Source: Chitinophagaceae bacterium | GTDB lineage: Bacteria; Bacteroidota; Bacteroidia; Chitinophagales; Chitinophagaceae | Direction of reading: 5' to 3' | Length of the DNA: 13,282 bases | Assembly: GCA_025924755.1 (NCBI GenBank) | Contig: JAICHT010000074.1 | Coordinates: 1-13,282 of the forward strand | Part shown: positions 1 through 6,920 of the stretch, one piece after another | How the letters are laid out: every line of letters begins with the position of its first letter | Position numbering within the stretch: position 1 is the first letter of the stretch | Position numbers and translations under genes: made by a program | The notes under the pieces: model-generated | The model's input: the letters and a program-made list of their open reading frames with translations, nothing else | Told to the model about the DNA's origin: nothing | The model's database searches: none

Positions 1-197
1 AAACAGCCCTGCTGGCTGATGTGCATGATACAGAAAAGTTTAGCAGGCATATGCTCAGACTGGTGGAAAATGAGGAGGTGAGAAAGAGATTGAGTGCTCA
101 TAGCAGGGAGCATGTAATGAAGCGGTTTAGCTATCAGCGGTTAATAAAAGATGTGTCCGGCTTGTATAGTGAATTATTACAAAAGAAGAAAAGTTGA
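1..197 (+). CDS. Glycosyltransferase, GT4/group 1 type, C-terminal fragment
   Basis: This is the 3' end of a gene entering from the left. Reading from base 3, the frame is open to the TGA at 195-197 and gives about 64 residues. The segment ADVHDTEKFSRHMLRLVENE followed by RKRLSAHSREHV and a helix ending in LYSELLQKKK is the usual C-terminal pattern of GT-B fold group 1 glycosyltransferases: a small helix that counts the adjustable number of terminal residues, then 'R..L...A...v...fs' and a closing helix. The catalytic E-x7-E region lies outside the window, so donor and acceptor are unknown. Its stop overlaps the ATG of the next gene by one base (TGATG), which suggests translational coupling. 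With the PHP phosphatase downstream, it probably belongs to an exopolysaccharide or capsule cluster. The family call is good; the function is inferred. Confidence 0.7.
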   Translation, partial: TALLADVHDTEKFSRHMLRLVENEEVRKRLSAHSREHVMKRFSYQRLIKDVSGLYSELLQKKKS

Positions 198-931
198 TGT
201 TTTTCTGGAATAAGAAACATAAAGAACCCATTGATTTAAGCTGGTTAGGCACCGATATCCATTCGCACCTGATAGCCGGCATTGATGATGGTGCACAGGA
301 TACGGCCGCATCGCTGGCATTGGTACAGGGACTTGCCAACCTGGGTTATAAAAAATTAATAACTACACCGCATATTTTATGGGATGTATATGCCAACACA
401 CCCGAAATTATTGCCAGGGGGCACGACGAGTTAAAAGCTGCGGTAAAAGAAGCAGGTATTGTGATGGATATTCAGGCAGCAGCCGAGTATTTTATTGATG
501 AACACTTTGAGGAGCAACTGGCCAATAAAGTACCACTACTGCCCATTAGCGGCAATATGATATTGGTAGAATTTTCGATGATCACCGCGCCTTTCGATTT
601 GCAAAATGTATTGTTCGAAATGCAGCTTCAAAATTATCAGCCCATTATTGCGCACCCGGAGCGATATGCATACCTGATAAATAAAAGAGATTTTTTTGAT
701 GATTTGAAAAATAGCGGCTGCTTGTTTCAGTTAAATCTTCTTTCCTTAACCGGTTACTATGGCTCGTCGGTACAGGAGTTGGCAGAGCACCTGGCAAAAG
801 GAAATTACTACGAATTTGCAGGTACTGATATACACAGCGCCCGGCACCTGGGCAATTTTCAAAAGTTAGCTTCTTCGCCGGTATATCAAAAATTAAAAGA
901 AGATAACAGGCTCAGAAACCACTTACTCTAA
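197..931 (+). CDS. CpsB/YwqE-type PHP-domain protein tyrosine phosphatase
   Basis: The 244-residue product fits the CpsB/CapC/YwqE family, metal-dependent tyrosine phosphatases of the PHP fold that dephosphorylate bacterial tyrosine kinases controlling polysaccharide polymerisation and export. Visible PHP motifs are TDIHSHL (His22, His24) followed by GIDDGA, TTPHI (His59), AAAEYF (Glu97), IAHPERY (His153) and AGTDIHS (Asp211, His213). Together these supply the expected metal ligands. There is no signal peptide or membrane helix, so it is cytoplasmic. A TTG at 194 is in frame just before the ATG at 197; the ATG is preferred because it overlaps the upstream stop in a TGATG junction. The position directly after a glycosyltransferase supports a role in exopolysaccharide control. 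The cognate kinase (Wzc-like) is not in the window. The substrate is inferred from the family. Confidence 0.85.
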   Translation: MFFWNKKHKEPIDLSWLGTDIHSHLIAGIDDGAQDTAASLALVQGLANLGYKKLITTPHILWDVYANTPEIIARGHDELKAAVKEAGIVMDIQAAAEYFIDEHFEEQLANKVPLLPISGNMILVEFSMITAPFDLQNVLFEMQLQNYQPIIAHPERYAYLINKRDFFDDLKNSGCLFQLNLLSLTGYYGSSVQELAEHLAKGNYYEFAGTDIHSARHLGNFQKLASSPVYQKLKEDNRLRNHLL

Positions 932-971
932 ACCCTACTCAACCATTTCCATTTTTATTTGTCTCCTTAAG

Positions 972-1844
972 ATGTCTTTTACAATTAAGGAACTGGAATC
1001 GCTTACTGGTATAAAAGCACATACAATACGCATTTGGGAGCAACGCTATAACTTTTTAAAGCCATCCCGAACGGAAACCAATATCCGCACTTATAATAAT
1101 GAGGAGTTAAAGACACTGCTTACAGTAGCGCTCCTAAATAAATACGGATATAAGATCTCTCATATTGATGGAATGCCGGCAGAACTGCGCAACCAGGAAG
1201 TGTTAGGGATGCCACTTTCCGATGCACAGAACGAACATGCGGTAAACCTGCTGATAGGGTATATGATTGACCTGGAAGTGCACCCGTTTGAAGCCCTTTT
1301 GAACAGGCATATTCTACAAAAAGGACTTTCCGATACCCTTCAAACCATTATATTTTCTTTCCTCGAAAAAATAGGCGTGCTATGGCAAACCAACCGCATT
1401 AACCCCGCGCATGAGCATATAGTATCTAATATTATCCGGCAGAAAATTATCGCCGCTATTGAAAACCTGCCGGCAGTATACAGCAAACCTTCTTTTTTAT
1501 TGTTTTTGCCCGAAGGCGAATATCACGAGCTGGGCTTACTGTATGTATATTTCTTATTAAAGTCAAGAGGACTTTCCGTACTTTACCTGGGCGCCAATGT
1601 GCCCATTAAAGATGTCGGCTATGTTTATGAAATTGTAAAACCGCAATATCTATATCTACATCTTATTTCTTTTCCTACCCAACTCAGCTTTCAAAAATAT
1701 GTTTCGGCTTTAAGCGCCAAAGCACCTGCTGCTACCATTCTCCTCTCCGGCAGTATGGCACAGTTCTGCAAAAAAGAAGTGCCTTCCAACCTGGTATTAT
1801 TGAAATCCTTTTCCGCTGTAACCACGTATATATCTGGTATATAA
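972..1844 (+). CDS. LitR/CarH-type MerR regulator with cobalamin-binding domain, probable B12 photoreceptor
   Basis: The 290-residue protein has an N-terminal MerR helix-turn-helix (residues about 3-70, with FTIKELESLTGIKAHTIRIW and a wing ending in IRTY). A helical cap domain follows (about 85-165), then a Rossmann-like B12-binding domain (about 173-285). The cap keeps the W-x9-EH signature of adenosylcobalamin photoreceptors (Trp138, Glu148, His149). The B12 domain keeps ExHxxG (EYHELG, with His185 as the expected lower axial ligand). In the CarH family these proteins bind DNA as AdoCbl tetramers in the dark and fall apart in light, which derepresses carotenoid genes. The residue after Trp138 is Gln, whereas Thermus CarH has the His (His132) that ligates cobalt after illumination. 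The gene lies 40 bp after the phosphatase gene and 73 bp before an ECF sigma gene leading a crt operon. Domain architecture is clear; light sensing is inferred. Confidence 0.88.
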   Translation: MSFTIKELESLTGIKAHTIRIWEQRYNFLKPSRTETNIRTYNNEELKTLLTVALLNKYGYKISHIDGMPAELRNQEVLGMPLSDAQNEHAVNLLIGYMIDLEVHPFEALLNRHILQKGLSDTLQTIIFSFLEKIGVLWQTNRINPAHEHIVSNIIRQKIIAAIENLPAVYSKPSFLLFLPEGEYHELGLLYVYFLLKSRGLSVLYLGANVPIKDVGYVYEIVKPQYLYLHLISFPTQLSFQKYVSALSAKAPAATILLSGSMAQFCKKEVPSNLVLLKSFSAVTTYISGI

Positions 1845-1885
1845 AAAATATTTTTAACGAGTTTGATTTTTGTAAAAATATTTTT
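1844..1885. repeat. Two copies of a 12-bp AT palindrome, 30 bp apart
   Basis: The self-complementary 12-mer AAAAATATTTTT occurs at 1844-1855, starting on the last base of the regulator stop codon, and again at 1874-1885, an offset of 30 bp or close to three helical turns. The second copy overlaps the candidate -7 element of the sigma gene. This may be a pair of regulator binding sites or curved promoter DNA. Runs of A and T make chance recurrence fairly likely in an AT-rich gap, so the functional claim is weak. Confidence 0.4.
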
Positions 1886-1886
1886 G
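1879..1886 (+). promoter_or_regulatory. Candidate -7 promoter element for the sigma/crt operon
   Basis: TATTTTTG matches the Bacteroidota -7 consensus TAnnTTTG and lies about 30 bp before the sigma-factor ATG. The nearest upstream TTTG (1862-1865) is only 13 bp away, shorter than the usual spacer of about 19, so the -33 half is poor. A promoter with a bad -33 box would suit activation by another factor, or a spacer altered by a MerR protein, but this is inference. Confidence 0.4.
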
Positions 1887-1918
1887 TTTAATTTTATGCA
1901 CGTAATAATTAAACAAAA
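1882..1918. repeat. Perfect 12-bp inverted repeat between candidate -7 element and sigma start codon
   Basis: TTTTGTTTAATT at 1882-1893 is exactly complementary to AATTAAACAAAA at 1907-1918, with a 13-base spacer. The left arm covers the TTTG of the candidate -7 element; the right arm ends on the A of the sigma-factor ATG. A regulator bound here would cover the promoter and start site. If transcription begins upstream of 1882, the RNA could fold and sequester the start codon. A start just after the -7 element would remove most of the left arm from the RNA and favour a DNA operator. The arms are visible; the role is inferred. Confidence 0.6.
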
Positions 1919-2403
1919 TGAGTATTCAGGAGTTTGATAATTTGGTTTTAACGAATGCAGAAAGTCTTAAACCATTTGCCATAACGCTTACGCGGGACAA
2001 TGAGGCAGCGAAGGATTTGTGCCAGGAGACGCTTTGCAAAGCCCTGGCGCACCGGGACAAGTACCAGGCAGGTACCAATATAAAAGCCTGGCTTAGTACT
2101 ATTATGCGAAACATTTTTATTAATGATTATCGCCGAAGCGGACGAAAAAAAATTGTAGTAAACACTATTCAGCATTTTAATATCAACCCGGCTTTTGCCC
2201 CGGCATCCGACAGAAGCCTGCTGGTAAAAGAAATCAATACGGCTATATACAATTTGCCGGCTATCTTTAAAACAGCCTGCATCTTGTATCTGCAGGGGTA
2301 TAAGTACCAGGAAATTGCAGTGGAACTGAACGAGCCGTTGGGTACTATAAAAAGCCGTATCCACTTTGCCCGTAAAATGCTAAAAAAACAAATATCCCGT
2401 TGA
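1918..2403 (+). CDS. ECF (sigma-70 family, sigma-24-like) RNA polymerase sigma factor, carotenoid-operon associated
   Basis: The 161-residue protein has the two-domain ECF layout. Sigma region 2 covers about residues 14-78, with DNEAAKDLCQETLCKALAH, KAWLSTIMRNIFINDYRR and a basic stretch. Sigma region 4 covers about 105-157, with LPAIFKTACILYLQGYKYQE and the helix-turn-helix GTIKSRIHFARKML. It would direct core polymerase to specific promoters. It starts at an ATG that forms the end of a 12-bp inverted repeat, and its TGA overlaps the TTG start of crtI by three bases inside TTGA. No anti-sigma gene lies beside it. Its position between a LitR/CarH-type regulator and crt genes matches LitS of Streptomyces and CarQ of Myxococcus, both light-induced ECF factors for carotenogenesis. 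The sigma family is certain; control of the crt operon is inferred from context. Confidence 0.88.
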   Translation: MSIQEFDNLVLTNAESLKPFAITLTRDNEAAKDLCQETLCKALAHRDKYQAGTNIKAWLSTIMRNIFINDYRRSGRKKIVVNTIQHFNINPAFAPASDRSLLVKEINTAIYNLPAIFKTACILYLQGYKYQEIAVELNEPLGTIKSRIHFARKMLKKQISR

Positions 2404-3878
2404 GCAGATCGGTTGTAATAATAGGTGCAGGCTTTGCCGGTTTATCGGCAGCGTCTTTTATGGCTAAGGCAGGCTGGCAGGTAACCGTTATTGAAAAAAA
2501 CAGCACGGCAGGCGGCAGGGCAAGACAGTTAAAAGAAGCCGGATTTACATTTGATATGGGGCCAAGCTGGTATTGGATGCCCGATGTATTTGAACGCTAC
2601 TTTCAGCAGTTTGGTAAAAAGGTAAAAGACTATTATACGCTGTCGCGGCTTGACCCATCCTACCGGGTATATTGGAGTGATGACTATGCCGATGTGCCTG
2701 CCGATTATGAGCAATTAAAAGTATGGTTTGAAAGTATTGAAAAAGGCAGTGGCCGGCAGTTGGATCTCTATTTAAAAGAAGCAAAATATAAATATCAAAT
2801 CGGGATACAAAATTTAGTATATAAGCCAGGTCAATCGCTTACTGAATTTTTAGATTGGAGCGTAGTAAAAAATGTGTTCCGGCTGGATGTGTTCACTTCT
2901 ATAAAAAACCATATTGCAAAATATTTTTCCAATGAGAAACTGCGGCAGCTAATGGAGTTCCCGGTTTTGTTTTTAGGCGCCTTGCCAGAGAACACGCCAG
3001 CACTTTACAGCCTGATGAATTATGCCGATATAATTGGCGGCACCTGGTATCCATCAGGCGGTATGTATTCTATTGTTCAGGGCATGCAAAACCTGGCGGA
3101 AGAACTAGGCGTAACGTTTCAGTTTGAAGAAGAAGCACAGCAAATTATTGTTGAAAAAAGCAGTGCAAAAAAATTGGTGACGGACAAAGGAACATACGCA
3201 GCAGATGTGATTATTAGCGGTGCAGATTATCATTTTACTGAAACGCATTTATTGCCATCCGCCTATCAAAGCTACACCGAAGATTACTGGAGCAAACGGG
3301 TGCTGGCGCCTTCTTGTTTACTGTATTATGTGGGGCTAAATAAAAAACTGCCTGAATTGTTACATCATTCTCTTTTTTTTGATGTATCTTTTAATAAGCA
3401 TGCATCAGAAATTTATGCTAATCCGCAATGGCCGGATGAACCTTTGTTTTATGTAAGTGTTTCGTCTAAAACCGATGCAGCCGTAGCGCCGGAAGGTTGC
3501 GAAAATCTGTTTATTTTGATACCGGTAGCATCCGGTTTAGAAGGCGATACGGAAAGCTTAAGGGATCAATACTTTGGTAAAGTGATAGAAAGGTTGGAGC
3601 AGCGTACCGGGCAAAATATAACGGAGGCTATCATTTACAAAAAAACATTTTCGATAAGCGATTTTATACACGATTATCATTCGTATAAAGGCAATGCTTA
3701 TGGCCTGGCCAATACATTAAAACAGACCGCTGTATTGAAGCCATCCTGCCAAAGTAAAAAAGTGAAAAATCTTTTTTATACCGGCCAGTTTACCGTACCC
3801 GGCCCTGGAGTGCCGCCCAGCTTAATCAGTGGCGAAGTGGTATCGAACCAGGTACTTAAATTATTTAATACGCAGTAG
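2400..3878 (+). CDS. crtI: Phytoene desaturase (lycopene-forming type)
   Basis: The 492-residue product matches bacterial CrtI, the FAD-dependent, membrane-associated enzyme that turns 15-cis-phytoene into lycopene in four desaturations. The N-terminus has the dinucleotide-binding GAGFAG (Gly9, Gly11, Gly14) with Glu32 ending the second strand and then AGGRA. The C-terminus carries the CrtI signature FYTGQFTVPGPGVPPSLISG. Length is normal for the family. The start must be the TTG at 2400: the frame is closed by a TAA at 2373-2375, no ATG or GTG lies between, and the next ATG (2460) would remove the FAD motif. This TTG overlaps the sigma-factor stop, so translation is probably coupled and relatively weak. 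It is the first enzyme gene of the crt operon, two bases before crtB. CrtN/CrtO-type relatives are alternatives, but neighbouring crtB and crtY support a C40 pathway. Confidence 0.93.
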   Translation: MSRSVVIIGAGFAGLSAASFMAKAGWQVTVIEKNSTAGGRARQLKEAGFTFDMGPSWYWMPDVFERYFQQFGKKVKDYYTLSRLDPSYRVYWSDDYADVPADYEQLKVWFESIEKGSGRQLDLYLKEAKYKYQIGIQNLVYKPGQSLTEFLDWSVVKNVFRLDVFTSIKNHIAKYFSNEKLRQLMEFPVLFLGALPENTPALYSLMNYADIIGGTWYPSGGMYSIVQGMQNLAEELGVTFQFEEEAQQIIVEKSSAKKLVTDKGTYAADVIISGADYHFTETHLLPSAYQSYTEDYWSKRVLAPSCLLYYVGLNKKLPELLHHSLFFDVSFNKHASEIYANPQWPDEPLFYVSVSSKTDAAVAPEGCENLFILIPVASGLEGDTESLRDQYFGKVIERLEQRTGQNITEAIIYKKTFSISDFIHDYHSYKGNAYGLANTLKQTAVLKPSCQSKKVKNLFYTGQFTVPGPGVPPSLISGEVVSNQVLKLFNTQ

Positions 3879-3880
3879 TA

Positions 3881-4720
3881 ATGACGGTTGATTTATTTAA
3901 CAAGGTAAGCAACGATTGCAGCAAAGCAGTTACAGTTAATTACAGTACTTCTTTTTCATCGGCTATAAAAATGCTGCATGCCGATTTGCGTACACCCATC
4001 TTTAATGTATATGGTTTTGTACGCCTGGCCGATGAAATTGTGGATACATTTCATGGCCACGACAAACCTTTTTTATTACAGCAGTTCAGAGAGCAAACCT
4101 ACGATGCCCTGGAACGCCGCATCAGCTTAAATCCGATATTAAATAGCTTTCAGCAAACGGTGCATCAGTATAAAATTGACCTGCAATTAATTGATGCATT
4201 TTTTAAAAGTATGGAATCGGATCTTACACAAAATGTATACGACCGTCAGGGCTATGAAGAGTACATATACGGTTCTGCAGAAGTGGTGGGGCTGATGTGC
4301 CTGTATGTTTTTTGTGAAGGAGATCAGGCTGCATTTCATTCGCTGAAAGAACCGGCCAGGGCCCTGGGAGCTGCTTTCCAGAAAGTAAATTTTTTAAGAG
4401 ATATCAAAGCCGACTTTACCGATCTTTCAAGGATGTATTTCCCAAACTGCAATTTTCACAATTTTACCCCGGCAGATAAATTACAGATTGAGCAGGATAT
4501 TGAAACCGATTTTAAAAACGCGTATGAAGGAATCGTAAATTTGCCGGTAAAAGCACGGTTTGGAGTGTATGTAGCTTACAAATATTATTATTGTTTATTT
4601 AATAAAATAAAGAGTACGCAGCCACACGCTATACTGCATAAACGCATTCGCATTCCGCATTATCATAAAACATATATCGTAATGCGGGCCAGTGTAAAAA
4701 ACAGCTTACGGTTAATATAA
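3881..4720 (+). CDS. crtB: Phytoene synthase
   Basis: The 279-residue protein belongs to the squalene/phytoene synthase family and should condense two geranylgeranyl diphosphates into phytoene, the first committed carotenoid step. Both aspartate-rich motifs for the Mg-diphosphate are present: LADEIVD (Asp51 and Asp55) and QKVNFLRDIKADF (Asp174 and Asp178). YSTSF near residues 21-25 is the conserved N-terminal substrate-site segment. SRMYFP after the second motif is also typical. There is no signal peptide; the protein is soluble or peripherally membrane bound. The ATG lies two bases after crtI and the stop one base before idi, so the gene is within one transcript. A squalene synthase-type relative (HpnC/HpnD) is unlikely given the crtI and crtY neighbours. 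Confidence 0.93.
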   Translation: MTVDLFNKVSNDCSKAVTVNYSTSFSSAIKMLHADLRTPIFNVYGFVRLADEIVDTFHGHDKPFLLQQFREQTYDALERRISLNPILNSFQQTVHQYKIDLQLIDAFFKSMESDLTQNVYDRQGYEEYIYGSAEVVGLMCLYVFCEGDQAAFHSLKEPARALGAAFQKVNFLRDIKADFTDLSRMYFPNCNFHNFTPADKLQIEQDIETDFKNAYEGIVNLPVKARFGVYVAYKYYYCLFNKIKSTQPHAILHKRIRIPHYHKTYIVMRASVKNSLRLI

Positions 4721-4721
4721 T

Positions 4722-5261
4722 ATGAGCAATCAGCAAGTGATATTGGTTACTGAAAAGGATGAGCCAACAGGGGTCATGGAAAAAATGCAGGCACATCAGG
4801 AAGGTATATTGCACCGGGCTTTCAGCGTTTTTATTTTTGATGAAAAAGGCAATATGCTGCTGCAGCAACGGGCAGAACAAAAATATCATGGCGCTTGTTT
4901 GTGGAGCAATACTTGTTGTAGCCATCCCTACCCGGAAGAAACGGTGGAAGATGCGGCTTACAGAAGGCTGCAGGAAGAGATGGGTTTTGTAACACCACTT
5001 AAAAAAATATTTGAATTTACATATCGGGCCGAAGTAGAGAACAATTTAATAGAGCATGAATACGACCACGTATTTGCAGGCGAATACAAAGGCGCTATTG
5101 CTATTAATAAAAAAGAAGTGGCGGATTATTGCTATGAAAGTATGAACGATATTAAATGGACGATACAGGCGCAACCCCAAAAGTTTACTACCTGGTTCCG
5201 CTTGGCTTTTCCAACCATTGAAACCTGGTGGCAGCGACACTATCAACAAGCAGTATTATGA
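4722..5261 (+). CDS. idi: Isopentenyl-diphosphate delta-isomerase, type I
   Basis: The 179-residue protein is close in length to E. coli Idi and carries a Nudix-type fold. It should interconvert IPP and DMAPP with divalent metal, feeding prenyl chain synthesis. The catalytic cysteine lies in WSNTCCSHP (Cys66 aligns with Cys67 of E. coli Idi). His25, His31 and His68 are candidate metal ligands. The Nudix-like helix contains RRLQEEMGF, and the catalytic acid lies in EHEYDHVFAG (Glu113). It starts one base after crtB, and its stop overlaps the crtZ ATG by four bases (ATGA). Its place inside the crt operon suggests that precursor supply is raised together with pigment synthesis. The family call is firm. 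Confidence 0.94.
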   Translation: MSNQQVILVTEKDEPTGVMEKMQAHQEGILHRAFSVFIFDEKGNMLLQQRAEQKYHGACLWSNTCCSHPYPEETVEDAAYRRLQEEMGFVTPLKKIFEFTYRAEVENNLIEHEYDHVFAGEYKGAIAINKKEVADYCYESMNDIKWTIQAQPQKFTTWFRLAFPTIETWWQRHYQQAVL

Positions 5262-5758
5262 TGGCAGTTTATTATCTTATGGTTTTATTGGGCACTGCCA
5301 TTACTATGGAAGGTATTACATGGCTGACGCATAAATATATCATGCACGGCCTGCTGTGGTACTTGCATAAAGATCATCATCAAAAAGAGCCGGGTTTTTT
5401 TGAAAAGAACGATTGGTTTTTTGTCATATTTGCAGTACCCAGTATGTTGCTGATTTACTTTGGAACCTATCGTTACATCTGGTGGATGCAGGCTATTGGG
5501 TTTGGAATTATGATGTACGGTGCTGCCTATTTTTTGGTACATGATGTAATTATTCACCAGCGCTTTAAATGGTTTAGCAAAAGCAAAAACACCTATGTAC
5601 GGGCTATACGCTGGGCACATAAGATGCACCATAAACATTTGGACAGGTACCAGGGCGAAAGCTTTGGTATGCTGTATGTTCATAAAAAATATTGGCAGAA
5701 AATAAAACGGGACAAACAGTTGATGGCTGCTAAAAAAGTAGGCTATGCCCCCGAGTGA
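5258..5758 (+). CDS. crtZ: Beta-carotene hydroxylase, fatty acid hydroxylase superfamily
   Basis: The 166-residue membrane protein has the four histidine clusters of di-iron beta-carotene 3-hydroxylases: HKYIMH (25-30), HKDHH (37-41), HDVIIH (95-100) and HKMHH (121-125). Hydrophobic segments at about 3-20, 53-72 and 78-94 place it in the inner membrane. It should add hydroxyls to both rings of beta-carotene, giving cryptoxanthin and then zeaxanthin. A GTG at 5228 would extend the frame by ten residues into the idi gene. The ATG at 5258 is preferred because it overlaps the idi stop in ATGA and begins with the hydrophobic helix; the adjacent ATG at 5261 is also possible. The 3' end overlaps crtY by 14 bases. 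No ketolase gene is nearby, so hydroxylated rather than ketolated carotenoids are expected. Confidence 0.92.
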   Translation: MMAVYYLMVLLGTAITMEGITWLTHKYIMHGLLWYLHKDHHQKEPGFFEKNDWFFVIFAVPSMLLIYFGTYRYIWWMQAIGFGIMMYGAAYFLVHDVIIHQRFKWFSKSKNTYVRAIRWAHKMHHKHLDRYQGESFGMLYVHKKYWQKIKRDKQLMAAKKVGYAPE

Positions 5759-6911
5759 AGCCGGCCTGCAAAAAAAAGATTTTGATTACATTATTACAGG
5801 TACGGGCTGCGCCGGTTTAAGCCTGTTAATGCACCTGCTGCAATCAGGAAAGTTTACAGATAAAAAAATTTTACTGGTTGATAAACAACTCAAAAATGAA
5901 AACGACCGCACCTGGTGTTTTTGGGAAACAAACGCCGGCTTGTTTGAACCCATAGTACACAAGCATTGGCAGCAACTGTGGTTTCATGCTCCCACTTTTT
6001 CTAAGAAATTAAATGTAGCTCCTTACCAATATAAATTAATAAGAGGCATTGATTTTTACAATTATTGCTTTAAAGAAATCCGCAATTACCCGAACGTTAC
6101 GTTTAAGCAAACTTCTGTAGATAACATTTTCAGTAACACATCAGAAACGGGTATTATAGCCGGTGGCGAAAAGATATGTAGCGAATATGTTTTTAACAGT
6201 ATCCTGTTTGAGAAACCGGTTTTGAAAAAAAATGAATATTACTTGTTGCAACATTTTAAAGGATGGTTGATAACCACGCCTGATGAAGTGTTTGACCCGT
6301 CAATAGCAACATTGATGGACTTTAAAACAGATCAGTCTGCCGGCGCTACTTTTTTTTATGTATTGCCTTTTTCGCCTACACAGGCGTTGATAGAATATAC
6401 TCTTTTTTCAGGCAAATTGCTCCAGGATGCCGACTATGAAAAGGCATTGAAAAATTATGTTGAAAACGACCTCCACATAAAAAGCTATTCGGTTAACGAA
6501 AAAGAATTTGGTATAATACCGATGACAAATTATGCGTTTCCTGCTACTCAAAATAATATCATTCATATAGGTACTGCTGGCGGACAGACAAAGGCTTCCA
6601 GCGGGTATACATTTCGTGCCATTCAAAAACAATCAGCAGCCTTGGTAAAAAGTTTACTGCAAACAGGAACTCCTTTTTCATTTAAAAGAACCAACAGGCG
6701 TTTTCATTTTTACGACAGCATATTGCTGCACATTTTACACTATAATATACTGCCAGGCGACACCATTTTTACCGACCTGTTTCAAAAAAATAAACCGAAA
6801 GATGTATTAGAGTTTTTGGATAATGAAACGTCCTTAATGCAAGAGATTAACATTATCAGTTCGCTGCCTGCTGCTCCTTTTTTAAAGGCGGCGCTGCATC
6901 ATATTTTTTAG
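5745..6911 (+). CDS. crtY: Lycopene beta-cyclase, CrtY type
   Basis: The 388-residue flavoprotein matches bacterial CrtY, which cyclises both ends of lycopene to give beta-carotene in a non-redox reaction using reduced FAD. The N-terminal nucleotide-binding motif is GTGCAGLSL (Gly19, Gly21, Gly24) with Asp46 at the end of the second strand, followed by DRTWCFWE (54-61). Further CrtY landmarks are QHFKGW (169-174), FGIIPM (255-260) and HIGTAGGQTKASSGYTF (274-290). It is of the monomeric bacterial type, not the small heterodimeric CrtYc/CrtYd type. The ATG lies 14 bases inside crtZ, in another frame, which suggests coupling. It is the last gene of the crt operon and converges on trxA only nine bases away. 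The symmetric beta-cyclase role is inferred from the family and from crtZ upstream. Confidence 0.92.
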   Translation: MPPSEAGLQKKDFDYIITGTGCAGLSLLMHLLQSGKFTDKKILLVDKQLKNENDRTWCFWETNAGLFEPIVHKHWQQLWFHAPTFSKKLNVAPYQYKLIRGIDFYNYCFKEIRNYPNVTFKQTSVDNIFSNTSETGIIAGGEKICSEYVFNSILFEKPVLKKNEYYLLQHFKGWLITTPDEVFDPSIATLMDFKTDQSAGATFFYVLPFSPTQALIEYTLFSGKLLQDADYEKALKNYVENDLHIKSYSVNEKEFGIIPMTNYAFPATQNNIIHIGTAGGQTKASSGYTFRAIQKQSAALVKSLLQTGTPFSFKRTNRRFHFYDSILLHILHYNILPGDTIFTDLFQKNKPKDVLEFLDNETSLMQEINIISSLPAAPFLKAALHHIF

Positions 6912-6920
6912 CTGTAGCTG

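Noticed and set aside
1948..2364. 138-codon open frame antisense to the sigma factor
   Set aside because: The opposite strand encodes clear sigma regions 2 and 4; the antisense translation shows no domain.
5228..5257. Ten-residue N-terminal extension of CrtZ from a GTG
   Set aside because: It lies wholly inside idi, adds a polar stretch before the first helix, and the ATGA overlap at 5258 is a better start.
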